This document shows, piece after piece, positions 54,601 through 62,381 of a DNA stretch of 64,000 nt. Numbering within the stretch: position 1 is the first letter of the stretch; every line of letters begins with the position of its first letter. Location of the stretch: assembly GCA_964559125.1 (NCBI GenBank), contig CAZLGW010000005.1, positions 124,001 to 188,000 on the forward strand. The letters are read 5' to 3'. The translations under genes were made by a program, and so were the position numbers. The stretch comes from Ravibacter sp964559125. Lineage in GTDB: Bacteria > Bacteroidota > Bacteroidia > Cytophagales > Spirosomataceae. A model generated the notes under the pieces. It had not been told where the DNA came from, did not search any database, and saw only the letters and a program-made list of their open reading frames with translations.

Positions 54601-55190
54601 CGAGCCCGGGTACGCCCAAGCTGGCCGATGTCAATGGAGATGGTATCATCGATGCCAGCGACAATACGATCCTCGGTTCGGCTATTCCCGATTTCATCTG
54701 GGGGATGACCAACACCTTTGAATATAAGGGCCTCGACCTGACAGTCCAGATCAATGGTACCCAGGGCGGAGATGTTTCGATGAGGCAGATGGAAGGTATT
54801 TTTGGCCGTGGCGACGGAAGGATGAACACGATTTATGACTATTACAATAACTACTGGACGCCCGAAAGGCCTGATGCGAAGTATGCAGCGCCCAACAGGA
54901 AGTCGTACGACGGGACAAACCTGAGTGGTACCCTTCTTTACAAAGGGACGTTTGTCAATATTCAGAACATTGCGCTGGGTTATACCCTGCCGTCGCATCT
55001 GATCGAACGGCTCACCCTGTCGAGGGTACGTCTGTACACTACCATCCTGAACGCGTGGTTCATTACGAAGTTCCCGGGTTACAACCCCGAAGCTAACGCT
55101 CAGGGCGATAACCAGCTGTCGCAGGGGATTAACAGAGACTCGTACCCGATGTCCCGTTCAGTTTCGTTTGGCGTTAATCTGTCTTTCTAA
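51621..55190 (+). CDS. SusC/RagA TonB-dependent transporter with N-terminal STN signalling domain
   Basis: The 1189-residue protein has a basic N-terminus and signal peptide (LTILFVSAASTYASRLEAQ). An STN domain follows (VRIERTDVKSALAVIEAKTG, about 45-120), then a carboxypeptidase-like domain (LKGRVTDENGDGLPGVSII), the TonB plug (VVVGYGTQKKRDVSTAISSV, YGTQAANGVIMITTK) and a beta-barrel ending in Phe. The STN domain is what FecR listens to, so this transporter is both importer and signal source for the sigma factor at 49603. ATG at 51663 is an alternative start. Confidence 0.96.
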   Translation: MKKKKKFIPPIGTIMKLSVLQLTILFVSAASTYASRLEAQELLMKKVSVRIERTDVKSALAVIEAKTGVKFVYGAKALPLKRKVTFSVTDKNLSEVLDELFSPDKVTYRVVRNKIVLSIDSDPGAGIYTIEKQIDAEVADRTLKGRVTDENGDGLPGVSIILKGTQKGTVTDVDGNYELTVPDDDAVLIYSFVGYVSEEQTVGTRTALDITLKTDQKALEEIVVVGYGTQKKRDVSTAISSVSSKELKDKPMANFASAMTGKMAGVRIVNSNTAPGGGTTIRIRGVNSINASNNPLIVIDGFPLKDGFDKNENPLNSINVADIESIEVLKDASSSAIYGTQAANGVIMITTKKGKKGKPTLSINASTGFDRMINKMDVLNREDFLQYIDDARANAYVLEDPNFASDNPELPRWKWTDPNDLRIRNWELYSANAPGMAAPGNLFPRWITVIDTIYKMPYNTDWQDVITRTGKVTDLQLSATGGGDNVNYMVSGGIFNQTGIVMNSDYTRYSFRANVDMKFTDRIRAGLMLAPSFENSNVLPVIEGGNNPFWTAVAMPPLWNPTNADGEPIFYGNTLLDPWDWNFAFFINPLHQFMKQDKRRNFKNLSTLYGEVDIIKGLKFRSELHTEYRYRERDYFNPSSVPTTSATFSRSQGVNESFNRLYWNSQNFLTYQREFGKHSVSAVAGYSAEEIMLKSSYMNKYDYPTDILPTLNQGITIVNAQNDARTNRSSETMIGSFGRIMYNYAGKYYVTGSIRRDGSSKFGADRKWGVFPSTSAAWRISDERFFDPFRKYVGDLKLRGGWGIIGNAGIPNYLALATLTSSAYVLGAGSAVAPAYTEGKIANPLLGWEETTDWSAGIDAELFGNRINFSIDYFYRHTKNMLFNMPLPIITGFGSYMANIGAMRNRGYEYSINSRNFVGEFKWTTSANLSYYRNRVLDIGKDKRPLIDNDAYTTEGKPISGIWGGVFQGPYRDWEDVKTSPIVNASNPDWRFRSSPGTPKLADVNGDGIIDASDNTILGSAIPDFIWGMTNTFEYKGLDLTVQINGTQGGDVSMRQMEGIFGRGDGRMNTIYDYYNNYWTPERPDAKYAAPNRKSYDGTNLSGTLLYKGTFVNIQNIALGYTLPSHLIERLTLSRVRLYTTILNAWFITKFPGYNPEANAQGDNQLSQGINRDSYPMSRSVSFGVNLSF

Positions 55191-55197
55191 ATCACCT

Positions 55198-56658
55198 ATG
55201 AAAAAGATACTTCTGATATTATCAACCTGTTTTTTGCTGGGCGCCTGCTCCGACAGTTTTTTGGACCGGCAGCCTGAAGATACGCTTTCGCCCGGTGGTT
55301 TCTACCGGAACCCTGCTGAAGTTAAGGCCGGTCTGGTCGGATGCTATAAAGTGCTGCAGAGTATTTATAACCAGACTGACCTTCCGCTAATCCCGGAACT
55401 GATGGGTGACGACGGCAAGGATCGTTTCCGGACCGGGGTCTGGCAGACTTTCAAGAAGACCAATGCCAACTCGCAGCCGAATATCTGGAACAACAATTTC
55501 AAGATGATCGCCAATAGCAATGCATTGCTGGCGGTTATCGAAAACTACCAGGCAAAAAATGCAGACGAGGAGAAGCTTATTACTGTCTATAAGGCCGAGG
55601 CGCTTTTTCTTCGTGCGCTGGCTTATTTCAACCTGGTTCGTGTTTACGGCGCTGTCCCGTTGGTTGAGCATGCGTTTACCGACTTATCGACCGCTTTTGG
55701 CATCGGCCGCACACCAGTAAGCGAGGTTTATTCCAAACTGATCGTGCCGGATCTGGAGTTTGCTGCAAACAACGCGCTGAAGAAAAGCGATCTGAAAGGC
55801 GAGGAGGCCCGCGCTTCGAAAGGTGCTGCTTTAACGATGCTGGCAAAGGTCTATCTTACGCTGAATGACCATACCAAGGCCGCTGCGGCACTGAAGCGCC
55901 TGATAGAAGACAAGGAAGCGGGTGAGTATTCGCTGTTGCCCGAGTATTCCGACGTATTCGCTTCTACCAACAAGTTTCATGCCGAGTCGATTTTCGAAGT
56001 CAACTTCAACATTGCCGCCGGGCAACCCAGCTATTGGTTCAGGTGGGTCAATAATGACGTAGGGCTGATCTGGGGAGTAGCAGGTGCCACCAACCTGCTG
56101 GTACAGCACAACCTGATGAGGGAATTTGTAGAAACCGGCGAAACCGTTCGTTACAAAACTACGATCGACTCCGGCTATATTGCCTCCAGTACGATCCCCA
56201 TCCAGGCATGGGTGATCAAGCACTGTCCGCTAAAGGAACAACTGAGGGCTTACAACAACACCGGGACCGACAACAACTGGGTTATTACCCGGTATGCCGA
56301 CGCGCTGCTGATGTATGCCGAGGCACTCATGGTGCTCGGACGGAAAGATGATGCCGTTAAGTATGTTAATATGGTCCGTGCCAGGGCAAAAGTGCCGGCC
56401 ATTACGGCTGCGGAACTGGATATCGATGCGATCCTTCACGAAAGGAGGATGGAGCTTGCTTTCGAGGGGCACCGGTATTTCGATCTTGTAAGAACCGGAA
56501 AGGCGATAGAGGTCATTACGAAATCGTTGATGACAGTGGTTGACTATGATAACAACATCGCCATTTCCGCTCCAATCGCAGAGGAACAGCTCATATTGCC
56601 CATCCCTGTGGGTGAAATCGAAAAAGATCAGACTTTACCCCAGAATAAAGGTTATTAA
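55198..56658 (+). CDS. SusD/RagB-family surface lipoprotein
   Basis: A protein of about 486 residues. The ATG at 55198 gives a lipoprotein signal with lipobox LGAC (Cys17); an in-frame ATG at 55168 inside susC is less likely. SusD features include FLDRQPEDTLSPGGFYRNPA at the start, ALFLRALAYFNLVRVYGAVP, and the ERRMELAFEGHRYFDLVRTG helix followed by LILPIPVGEI and NKGY. It forms the lid of the preceding SusC transporter. Confidence 0.96.
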   Translation: MKKILLILSTCFLLGACSDSFLDRQPEDTLSPGGFYRNPAEVKAGLVGCYKVLQSIYNQTDLPLIPELMGDDGKDRFRTGVWQTFKKTNANSQPNIWNNNFKMIANSNALLAVIENYQAKNADEEKLITVYKAEALFLRALAYFNLVRVYGAVPLVEHAFTDLSTAFGIGRTPVSEVYSKLIVPDLEFAANNALKKSDLKGEEARASKGAALTMLAKVYLTLNDHTKAAAALKRLIEDKEAGEYSLLPEYSDVFASTNKFHAESIFEVNFNIAAGQPSYWFRWVNNDVGLIWGVAGATNLLVQHNLMREFVETGETVRYKTTIDSGYIASSTIPIQAWVIKHCPLKEQLRAYNNTGTDNNWVITRYADALLMYAEALMVLGRKDDAVKYVNMVRARAKVPAITAAELDIDAILHERRMELAFEGHRYFDLVRTGKAIEVITKSLMTVVDYDNNIAISAPIAEEQLILPIPVGEIEKDQTLPQNKGY

Positions 56659-56670
56659 TTTGAAATTGTC

Positions 56671-57189
56671 ATGATAAAGAATATTTCTCAGACTTTATTT
56701 ATTTGCACTTTCCTTGCAGCTCTTTGCTCTTCCTGCCTGAAGGAAGACAATATAGGGGCGCCGTCTCTGAAAGAGATCAAGCTGTATATGACCGATGTCA
56801 ATGGTAACGATTCGTTGGTCTCGGAAGTTAAAAAGGGTGCAGTAGTAAAAATTGTGGTGGATACCGACGCCGATATGTGCTCCGTATGGCCCGGAGGTAC
56901 CCGGGAGATCATGAAGAAAAAAGTAAGTCCGGATGGCGGGCAGACTTTTCCCGATTCGATCGATATGTTCAACAACCCGGTGCTGGTCAGAAGTGACCTG
57001 TATTCAGACTACGGGCTGGTAGGGGCGAGAGGGCTGAAAACGGCTTTGTCGTCTGAAGGCTGGTATTGTACTTACACTTACCCCAACGAAGGTTCTTTTG
57101 ACCTGGTAGTAGTGATCACCAACCACGGGTACCAGGACTTCAACTTTAAGCCTGCCGTAATCGAATACGGGCAAGTGGACGTGAAATAG
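56671..57189 (+). CDS. Lipoprotein of the second SusCD operon, unknown function
   Basis: The 172-residue protein has a lipobox SSC (SSCLKED). The mature part looks like a beta-sandwich (EIKLYMTDVNGNDSLVSEVK, VKIVVDTDADMCSVWPGG, YTYPNEGSFDLVVVITNHGY), similar in style to PKD/Ig-like surface glycan-binding proteins encoded after susD. It starts 12 bases after susD and a long terminator hairpin follows. Likely a SusE/F-like accessory binder, which is inference from position. Confidence 0.75.
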   Translation: MIKNISQTLFICTFLAALCSSCLKEDNIGAPSLKEIKLYMTDVNGNDSLVSEVKKGAVVKIVVDTDADMCSVWPGGTREIMKKKVSPDGGQTFPDSIDMFNNPVLVRSDLYSDYGLVGARGLKTALSSEGWYCTYTYPNEGSFDLVVVITNHGYQDFNFKPAVIEYGQVDVK

Positions 57190-57236
57190 AGAAGTTTACC
57201 CCTTAGCTGACCCTCAAACCGGGGTAGTTTACCGTG

Positions 57237-57302
57237 ATAGGGTAGTTTATAAATGAATAACAGATTCCTTAAGGAGTGGGTTATTTTTATAAACTACCCT
57301 AT
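57237..57302 (+). terminator. Long terminator hairpin ending the SusCD operon
   Basis: A perfect 14-bp stem (57237-57250 with 57289-57302; arm ATAGGGTAGTTTAT) is followed by a T run. The 38-base loop contains an inner inverted repeat (AATAAC / GTTATT), so the structure is longer than usual. A TACCCC / GGGGTA pair at 57197-57226 precedes it. Confidence 0.8.
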
Positions 57303-57357
57303 TTTTATGGCGTCTGCCGGAGTGTGACCGGCAGGATAATTCCAGGAAGGCGCTGCT

Positions 57358-57789
57358 ATGCAAAAGACGATCAGGCTTGAAGGCCGGGAACTTACCGTTA
57401 TTTTCGGCCAGGGGGTCGTCAGGATAGAAAATAGTGAAGAGCTGCTGACATACATTGGCGGGAATCCCGGCACGCGTACACGACAACTGGTCGAAGCCAT
57501 CCAGGCCATCTACAGTCAAAACTATGGTAGCAGGCTCGATATTGCCGATAACTCTTTTATTGTCGAGATCTGGGGCCACACTTATTTTGAGTATTCTATG
57601 CTCAGGAATGAGCGGTTAGGCAGGTTTCTTTTTCCTTTCGGATTATACCGACGCCTGGTCGACTCCTGCAAGGTAATCGACTGCGGCGAGGCTCGTATCG
57701 ACGGGAACCGCTGGCTGTGGGATCTGTTGAGTGTATTTGCGCCACTTATAGGCTGGTGTCTAAAACAAGCTCATCGAGGTGGCCGGTAA
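57358..57789 (+). CDS. Small protein of unknown function overlapping the aldo/keto reductase gene
   Basis: The 143-residue protein has no signal peptide and no family I recognise. It starts with a beta-rich segment (IRLEGRELTVIFGQGVVRIE), then a helical middle and an aromatic, basic C-terminal half (FLFPFGLYRRLVDSCKVI, RWLWDLLSVFAPLIGWCLKQ). Its last 44 bases overlap the convergent aldo/keto reductase gene. Codon pattern and the length of the open frame support it as real. The start follows the operon terminator by 55 bases. Confidence 0.55.
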   Translation: MQKTIRLEGRELTVIFGQGVVRIENSEELLTYIGGNPGTRTRQLVEAIQAIYSQNYGSRLDIADNSFIVEIWGHTYFEYSMLRNERLGRFLFPFGLYRRLVDSCKVIDCGEARIDGNRWLWDLLSVFAPLIGWCLKQAHRGGR

Positions 57790-58747
57790 TAAACCGGATC
57801 TCGTCTTCCGAGAGGGATACTTCTATTGCCCGGGCATTACTAACGGCCTGGGCTGCATTCCTGGCGCCGACGAGCAGTGCCGTGATGCCGGGCTGTTCCA
57901 GTGTCCAGCGCAAAACGAGTTGTGAAAGCGTAACTCCTTTTTCGTCTGCGAGCGGCTTTATCCTGTCCAGTAAGACATTTACCTTTACGAGGTTAGCATC
58001 CTTGAAGTAGTATAGGTTAGCGCGGTGATCTCCTTCGGAAAATACATGTCCCGGCAAGATTTTACCGGACAGGAGACCTCTTTCCATCGGGCTGTAGGCA
58101 AGAATGGACTTGTTATGCCTGAGGCAATAGGGGACAAGTTCTTTTTCAATCCCCCTTTTGACCATGCTGTAGGGAACCTGGTCGGATACGAGGTCGATGT
58201 ATTTTGCTGCTTCTTCCATCAGGCTGACGTCGTAATTGCAGACGCCCGCATGACGTACTTTGCCCTGCCGGATCAGCTCGGCTACCGTTTCCATCGTTTC
58301 CTGGACCGGCGTGCTGGGGTCGTGCCAGTGGATCTGGTAAAGGTCGATATAATCCGTTCCCAGCAGGCGAAGGCTGTCTTCTACCTCTTTTATGATACTT
58401 TCCCGCCCGGCATACTTATGCATGTTGATATCGCGGCCTTCGTTATCCCTGCTTTTGAAGTGAAATGTGCCTTTGGTGGTATCCCAGCGCAGGCCGTATT
58501 TGGTGAGAATCTGCACCTTGTCCCTGGAAATACCTTTGATTGCCTTCCCGACGATGCGTTCGCTGGTTCCCTGGCCGTAAGCTGGGGCGGTGTCAATACT
58601 GGTAACACCGTGATCGTATGCAGCCCTGATGGCTTCGATCGCATCTTTCTCTTCATTTCCGCCCCACATCCATCCGCCGGCTGCCCATGCGCCGAAAGTG
58701 ATGGCCGATACGTTCAGGTTTGAAGAACCAAGAAATGGGTATTCCAT
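57746..58747 (-). CDS. Aldo/keto reductase
   Basis: A 333-residue TIM-barrel oxidoreductase. The catalytic tetrad is visible: Asp and Tyr in SIDTAPAYGQGTSE (about residues 51-64), Lys in VQILTKYGLR and His in LYQIHWHDP. The NADPH-binding end is ITALLVGARNAAQ. It reduces an aldehyde or ketone, often of a sugar, with NADPH. It is a single gene with unrelated neighbours, so its substrate cannot be inferred. Confidence 0.93.
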   Translation of the reverse strand: MEYPFLGSSNLNVSAITFGAWAAGGWMWGGNEEKDAIEAIRAAYDHGVTSIDTAPAYGQGTSERIVGKAIKGISRDKVQILTKYGLRWDTTKGTFHFKSRDNEGRDINMHKYAGRESIIKEVEDSLRLLGTDYIDLYQIHWHDPSTPVQETMETVAELIRQGKVRHAGVCNYDVSLMEEAAKYIDLVSDQVPYSMVKRGIEKELVPYCLRHNKSILAYSPMERGLLSGKILPGHVFSEGDHRANLYYFKDANLVKVNVLLDRIKPLADEKGVTLSQLVLRWTLEQPGITALLVGARNAAQAVSNARAIEVSLSEDEIRFITGHLDELVLDTSL

Positions 58748-58899
58748 AATTCAGTTGTTTACAGGGTTCAGAGTATTTAAGACCGTTTCTGCAAAGCTAT
58801 TAAATTTTAGGTAGGATGTCAGACCATGACGTTTGGGATAATATAATTATCTATGGCTAGGGACACCAGGCCGAGGGTAACCTGGCAATGTCTGGGATA

Positions 58900-58917
58900 A
58901 TGCCCCTAGCGGGGCAT
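58900..58917. repeat. Short palindrome ATGCCCC-TAGC-GGGGCAT
   Basis: A perfect 7-bp stem with a 4-base loop in the 272-base gap between the aldo/keto reductase and ABC transporter genes. It is of the same style as the palindrome at 31659. No T run follows. Confidence 0.5.
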
Positions 58918-58976
58918 TTAGAGGATCACAAAATATTATTGGGCGCCATTTTTCGTTAATGGACTTTTTAGACAAC

Positions 58977-59018
58977 CGAGCGTAGTCGAATAACCTAGGG
59001 GAGCTGAGCGCAGTCGAA
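58977..59018. repeat. Two copies of a GAGCGNAGTCGA repeat
   Basis: CGAGCGTAGTCGAA at 58977-58990 and TGAGCGCAGTCGAA at 59005-59018 lie 28 bases apart, the second immediately after the ABC transporter stop. The motif is, from memory, a frequent extragenic repeat in Bacteroidota genomes. Confidence 0.6.
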
Positions 59019-59019
59019 G

Positions 59020-60855
59020 CTAGGCGATCTTCTGAAGCTCCGTCAGCCTGTGATAGATACCGGTCGGATGTTCCAGGAGATCATAGTGATTACCCTGTTC
59101 CACGATCTCACCGTTCTGGAGAACGACGATTATGTCGGCTTCCCTGATAGTGCTCAGCCTGTGTGCGATCACCAATGTAGTGCGACCCTTCATAAGGTTG
59201 TTGAGCGCAAGCTGCACCGACTTTTCGGATTCGGTATCCAATGCGGAAGTGGCCTCGTCAAGGATCAGTATCGCAGGATTCTTAAAAACCGCGCGTGCAA
59301 TGCTCAGTCTTTGTCTTTGTCCCCCCGAAAGACGGATTCCCCGGTCGCCGATAATGGTATCGTAGCCGTCTTCCGTTTCCATGATGAAGTCGTGTGCATT
59401 GGCTACTTTCGCCGCTTCTATTACCTTCTCCCTGTCGGCGTCGGGGTACCCGAGCGCTATGTTATTAAAGATACTGTCGTTGAACAGGATAATCTCCTGT
59501 GTTACGAAGCTCATGCACGAGCGGAGAGATTCCATCCTGATCTTGTTCACGTTCACACCGTCGATGAGGATTTTCCCTTCTGTCGCTTCATAAAAACGGG
59601 GTATCAGGTCGGCGATGGTTGACTTTCCTACCCCCGACGGTCCTACAAGCGCAACAATTTTACCCTTTGGTATTTCGAGATTTACATTTTTGAGGACAGG
59701 CTTGTCGGAGTAGCTGAACGAAACATCTACAAACTCGATCTTGTTTTCGAACGGCACCATATCGACTGCATCCGGCGCATCCTGTATTTCGATGGGCTTA
59801 TCAAGGATTTCGAGAATGCGGGTCCCTGCCGCCTGGCCGATCTGGATGGTGGATAACGCTGTGACGATAGCTTTTGCCGGCCTGAGGATCTGGGAGAAAA
59901 TTGCTATAAACGCGATGAAGGAGCTTGCCTGCAGGCCATTTTCTCCCTCCAGGACAAGAGATCCGCCGTAAATGATAATACAGGCGACTACAAATACACC
60001 GGAAGCCTCCGAAAACGCGGGAGCAAGCTCGCGTCTTTTAAAATTGGAAAGACTGGCTTTCCGGTAAAAGTCGTTTTCGCGGCTGAAACGGTTGATAAGG
60101 AATCGGGTGGCATTAAAGGACCGGATGATGCGCATACCCAGCAGGGTTTCGTCGATCATAGTCAGCAGGCGCCCGGCGGAAGCCTGGACTTCGGTGGCTT
60201 CTTTCTTCAGCCTCTTCGTCACGGCAGCTATGGATATTGCGGAAAGCGGGATCACGAATAGTGTGAAAAGGGTAAGCTGGGGACTAATCGCAAACAGCGC
60301 TATGAAATAGCCGGCCATTACATAAGGCTCCTTGAAAATGACCTCGAGCGAGCTGGCGGCGGCGCCTTCTACGCCGTATACATCGTGGTTGAGACGCGAG
60401 ATGAGGTCGCCCTTATGCTCCTTGGTAAAGTATCCCAGATGTAAATGGTTGATTTTGTCGAAGAGCGCTTCCCTGAGACGTTTGACCAGCAGGGTCCTGG
60501 CACTGATCATGCTCCGCTGCGCCAGGTACCTGAAGAGATTTGTCAGGATCACCGCCAGAACGATCATTCCCGCCAGGAAATAAAGAGCATTCCTTGGGTT
60601 GGCTTGCTTCAACCGGAAAACGAGGTGGTAAAAATAGTCCTTGAAGTAGGATGCCGAAAGCTGGAATTCAGGGGCTGTGACATATTTCTCGTTTCCTCCG
60701 ACCGTATTCGGGTCAAACAGAAAATTGAGTAGAGGGATGATCAACGCAAATTGAAAGACACTAAAGAAAACCCCCAGTACGGTAAACAATACGAATGGTA
60801 CTATGAATTTCCTGAATGGCCGTGCGTAGTTTAATAATCTGAAATAAATTTTCAT
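59020..60855 (-). CDS. MsbA-type ABC exporter (fused permease-ATPase)
   Basis: The 611-residue protein has an ABC transmembrane domain with about six helices (residues 15-320), then an ATPase domain: Walker A GPSGVGKST, Q-loop FVTQEIILF, signature LSGGQRQRLS, Walker B ILILDEATSAL and switch His in VIAHRLST. The half-transporter form works as a homodimer and belongs to the lipid A / polysaccharide exporter type. It is encoded 52 bases downstream of a glycosyltransferase, so export of a lipid-linked glycan is plausible. Confidence 0.93.
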   Translation of the reverse strand: MKIYFRLLNYARPFRKFIVPFVLFTVLGVFFSVFQFALIIPLLNFLFDPNTVGGNEKYVTAPEFQLSASYFKDYFYHLVFRLKQANPRNALYFLAGMIVLAVILTNLFRYLAQRSMISARTLLVKRLREALFDKINHLHLGYFTKEHKGDLISRLNHDVYGVEGAAASSLEVIFKEPYVMAGYFIALFAISPQLTLFTLFVIPLSAISIAAVTKRLKKEATEVQASAGRLLTMIDETLLGMRIIRSFNATRFLINRFSRENDFYRKASLSNFKRRELAPAFSEASGVFVVACIIIYGGSLVLEGENGLQASSFIAFIAIFSQILRPAKAIVTALSTIQIGQAAGTRILEILDKPIEIQDAPDAVDMVPFENKIEFVDVSFSYSDKPVLKNVNLEIPKGKIVALVGPSGVGKSTIADLIPRFYEATEGKILIDGVNVNKIRMESLRSCMSFVTQEIILFNDSIFNNIALGYPDADREKVIEAAKVANAHDFIMETEDGYDTIIGDRGIRLSGGQRQRLSIARAVFKNPAILILDEATSALDTESEKSVQLALNNLMKGRTTLVIAHRLSTIREADIIVVLQNGEIVEQGNHYDLLEHPTGIYHRLTELQKIA

Positions 60856-60907
60856 TTGTATAATGCTGTTTGCCCCGATTGCTGCCGGGACCCGGCGACC
60901 GGTTACC

Positions 60908-61969
60908 TCACATCTCCGAAAGAGAACGATAGACTTCTATGTATTGTTTTGCCGCTTTGTGCCAGCAAAATGAATTTGCCCTTTCCCTGATAACATTTTC
61001 CATGCGCCGGTTTGTATATTCCTGCATACCTGTTTCAAAGACGTTCTGCATGTGGTCTTCAGAAAAGTTTGAAAAGTAGAACGCTGCATTGCTCCCGATT
61101 TCAGGAAGGGAAGTGCGGTCGGACAGGAAAACCGGTTTGCCTACCGACATGGCTTCTGCTACCGGTAAGCCGAAGCCTTCAGCGATAGACGGAAATGCAA
61201 AAGCGTAACAATTCCGGTAATACCACGACTTTTCGGATTCATTGATGCCGCCTACCAGCCTGAGATTGTCTTCTACCCGCAGGCGCCTGGCCAGCGACCA
61301 TATGTAGTCGAGATAGCTTCTCTCCTGGGTAGCTCCTGCTATAATCAGCTCGAGATGCCGGTTAAATTTCAGGAGGGGGACAAGCACATGAAAATTCTTC
61401 TTCCTGCAAATGGTACCGAGTGAGAACAAAAAGGGCTTTCTTGGGCGGTAAGAACGGCTTTCGAGCTGAGGCGGGCTCAGGTGATTGTTGCCGTTGTGGA
61501 TCATATACACCGGCTTGTCACCCACATAACAATGATCCAGAACGTCTTTTTTGCAAAACTCCGAGATGCAGACTATCGCATCGCTGCGGTCTATATTATC
61601 CTGCAGGTGCCTGAGATGCTTCCTTACTTTATAGGGTTTCTTTTCTTCATGCAGGAAGTTAAGGTCGTGTATGGTCAGTACGACTTTAATCTTTTTGTTG
61701 CGTCGCGGAAGGTAGTTTGAGCTCTGGTAGGTAGAGTGCCAGACGTCGTAATCGCTCAGGGAAGGCATCCATAGTTTCTGTAAGGAATTTTGCCTGATTA
61801 AAGGATGGTTTCTCCATATTCCTGCACTGGAATCAGGTGAAAAATAAGTGATATTTTCTTTGTTTCTGTCTATATTATGGCTGAGATGACTGCCGAGATG
61901 GTAGCAGAAATGAAATAATCCTGAGTGCTCATATTTCATTCTTTCGCAGTCAAATATGATGTTTTTCAT
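60908..61969 (-). CDS. GT4-family glycosyltransferase, paralogue A
   Basis: A protein of about 353 residues with the GT-B fold. The start at 61969 (MKNIIFDCERMKYEHSGLFH) aligns with the paralogue at 62382; an ATG at 61996 is upstream. The C-terminal donor-binding domain shows PFLFSLGTICRKKNFH, LRLVGGINESEKSWYY and the EGFGLPVAEAMSVGKPVF motif with the two acidic residues of retaining GT4 enzymes. It transfers a sugar from a nucleotide donor during glycan assembly. It is divergent from its paralogue and precedes the ABC exporter. Confidence 0.9.
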   Translation of the reverse strand: MKNIIFDCERMKYEHSGLFHFCYHLGSHLSHNIDRNKENITYFSPDSSAGIWRNHPLIRQNSLQKLWMPSLSDYDVWHSTYQSSNYLPRRNKKIKVVLTIHDLNFLHEEKKPYKVRKHLRHLQDNIDRSDAIVCISEFCKKDVLDHCYVGDKPVYMIHNGNNHLSPPQLESRSYRPRKPFLFSLGTICRKKNFHVLVPLLKFNRHLELIIAGATQERSYLDYIWSLARRLRVEDNLRLVGGINESEKSWYYRNCYAFAFPSIAEGFGLPVAEAMSVGKPVFLSDRTSLPEIGSNAAFYFSNFSEDHMQNVFETGMQEYTNRRMENVIRERANSFCWHKAAKQYIEVYRSLSEM

Positions 61970-62381
61970 GGCAATAGGTGTAACAAAATTGCACAATAAA
62001 CTACCGATTCAAAATCAGTTGATTTTGAAAACTGTGTTCTAATTCCTTCTACATGAGGGCTGTCTGAACAGAGATTCAGGAGGCAATTGTTAAAAAATAC
62101 ATGTCGTGTCTGAAATGATTTTAACCTGCTTCTCCTACCTGTTCAAGGGTAACAATTAATGTAATTTAATATATTGATAGTTAGTAAGTTAATCTGCTAT
62201 TTCCTGCTTTATTTTTCATAGAAAACGTTTAAATAAGTAATTTTTTGTGGTCGTAATAAAAACAGAGCCGGTCGCTGTACTTATTCATAAGATTTGTTCG
62301 TTCTACAAAAGGTTGTAATCAAAACAGAAAAAATTTGCTGTACAAGTGTAAATATGAAACGTAAATAGAAAGTCGCAAATT
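61970..62381. other. Non-coding AT-rich gap between the two divergent glycosyltransferase genes
   Basis: The 412 bases hold no open frame of note. They contain a perfect palindrome at 62008-62029 near the left gene and AT-rich DNA throughout. No exact TAnnTTTG element with a well-spaced TTG was found. It must carry both divergent promoters. Confidence 0.6.
62008..62029. promoter_or_regulatory. Perfect palindrome, candidate operator
   Basis: TTCAAAATCA and TGATTTTGAA are perfect reverse complements with a 2-base spacer. The site is 39 bases upstream of paralogue A. Its symmetry and size fit a dimeric repressor site. Confidence 0.45.

Noticed and set aside
21229..55190. The two SusC genes as a recent duplication
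   Set aside because: They differ in length (1038 and 1189 residues), domain content (only the second has STN) and sequence throughout, so they are distinct family members.
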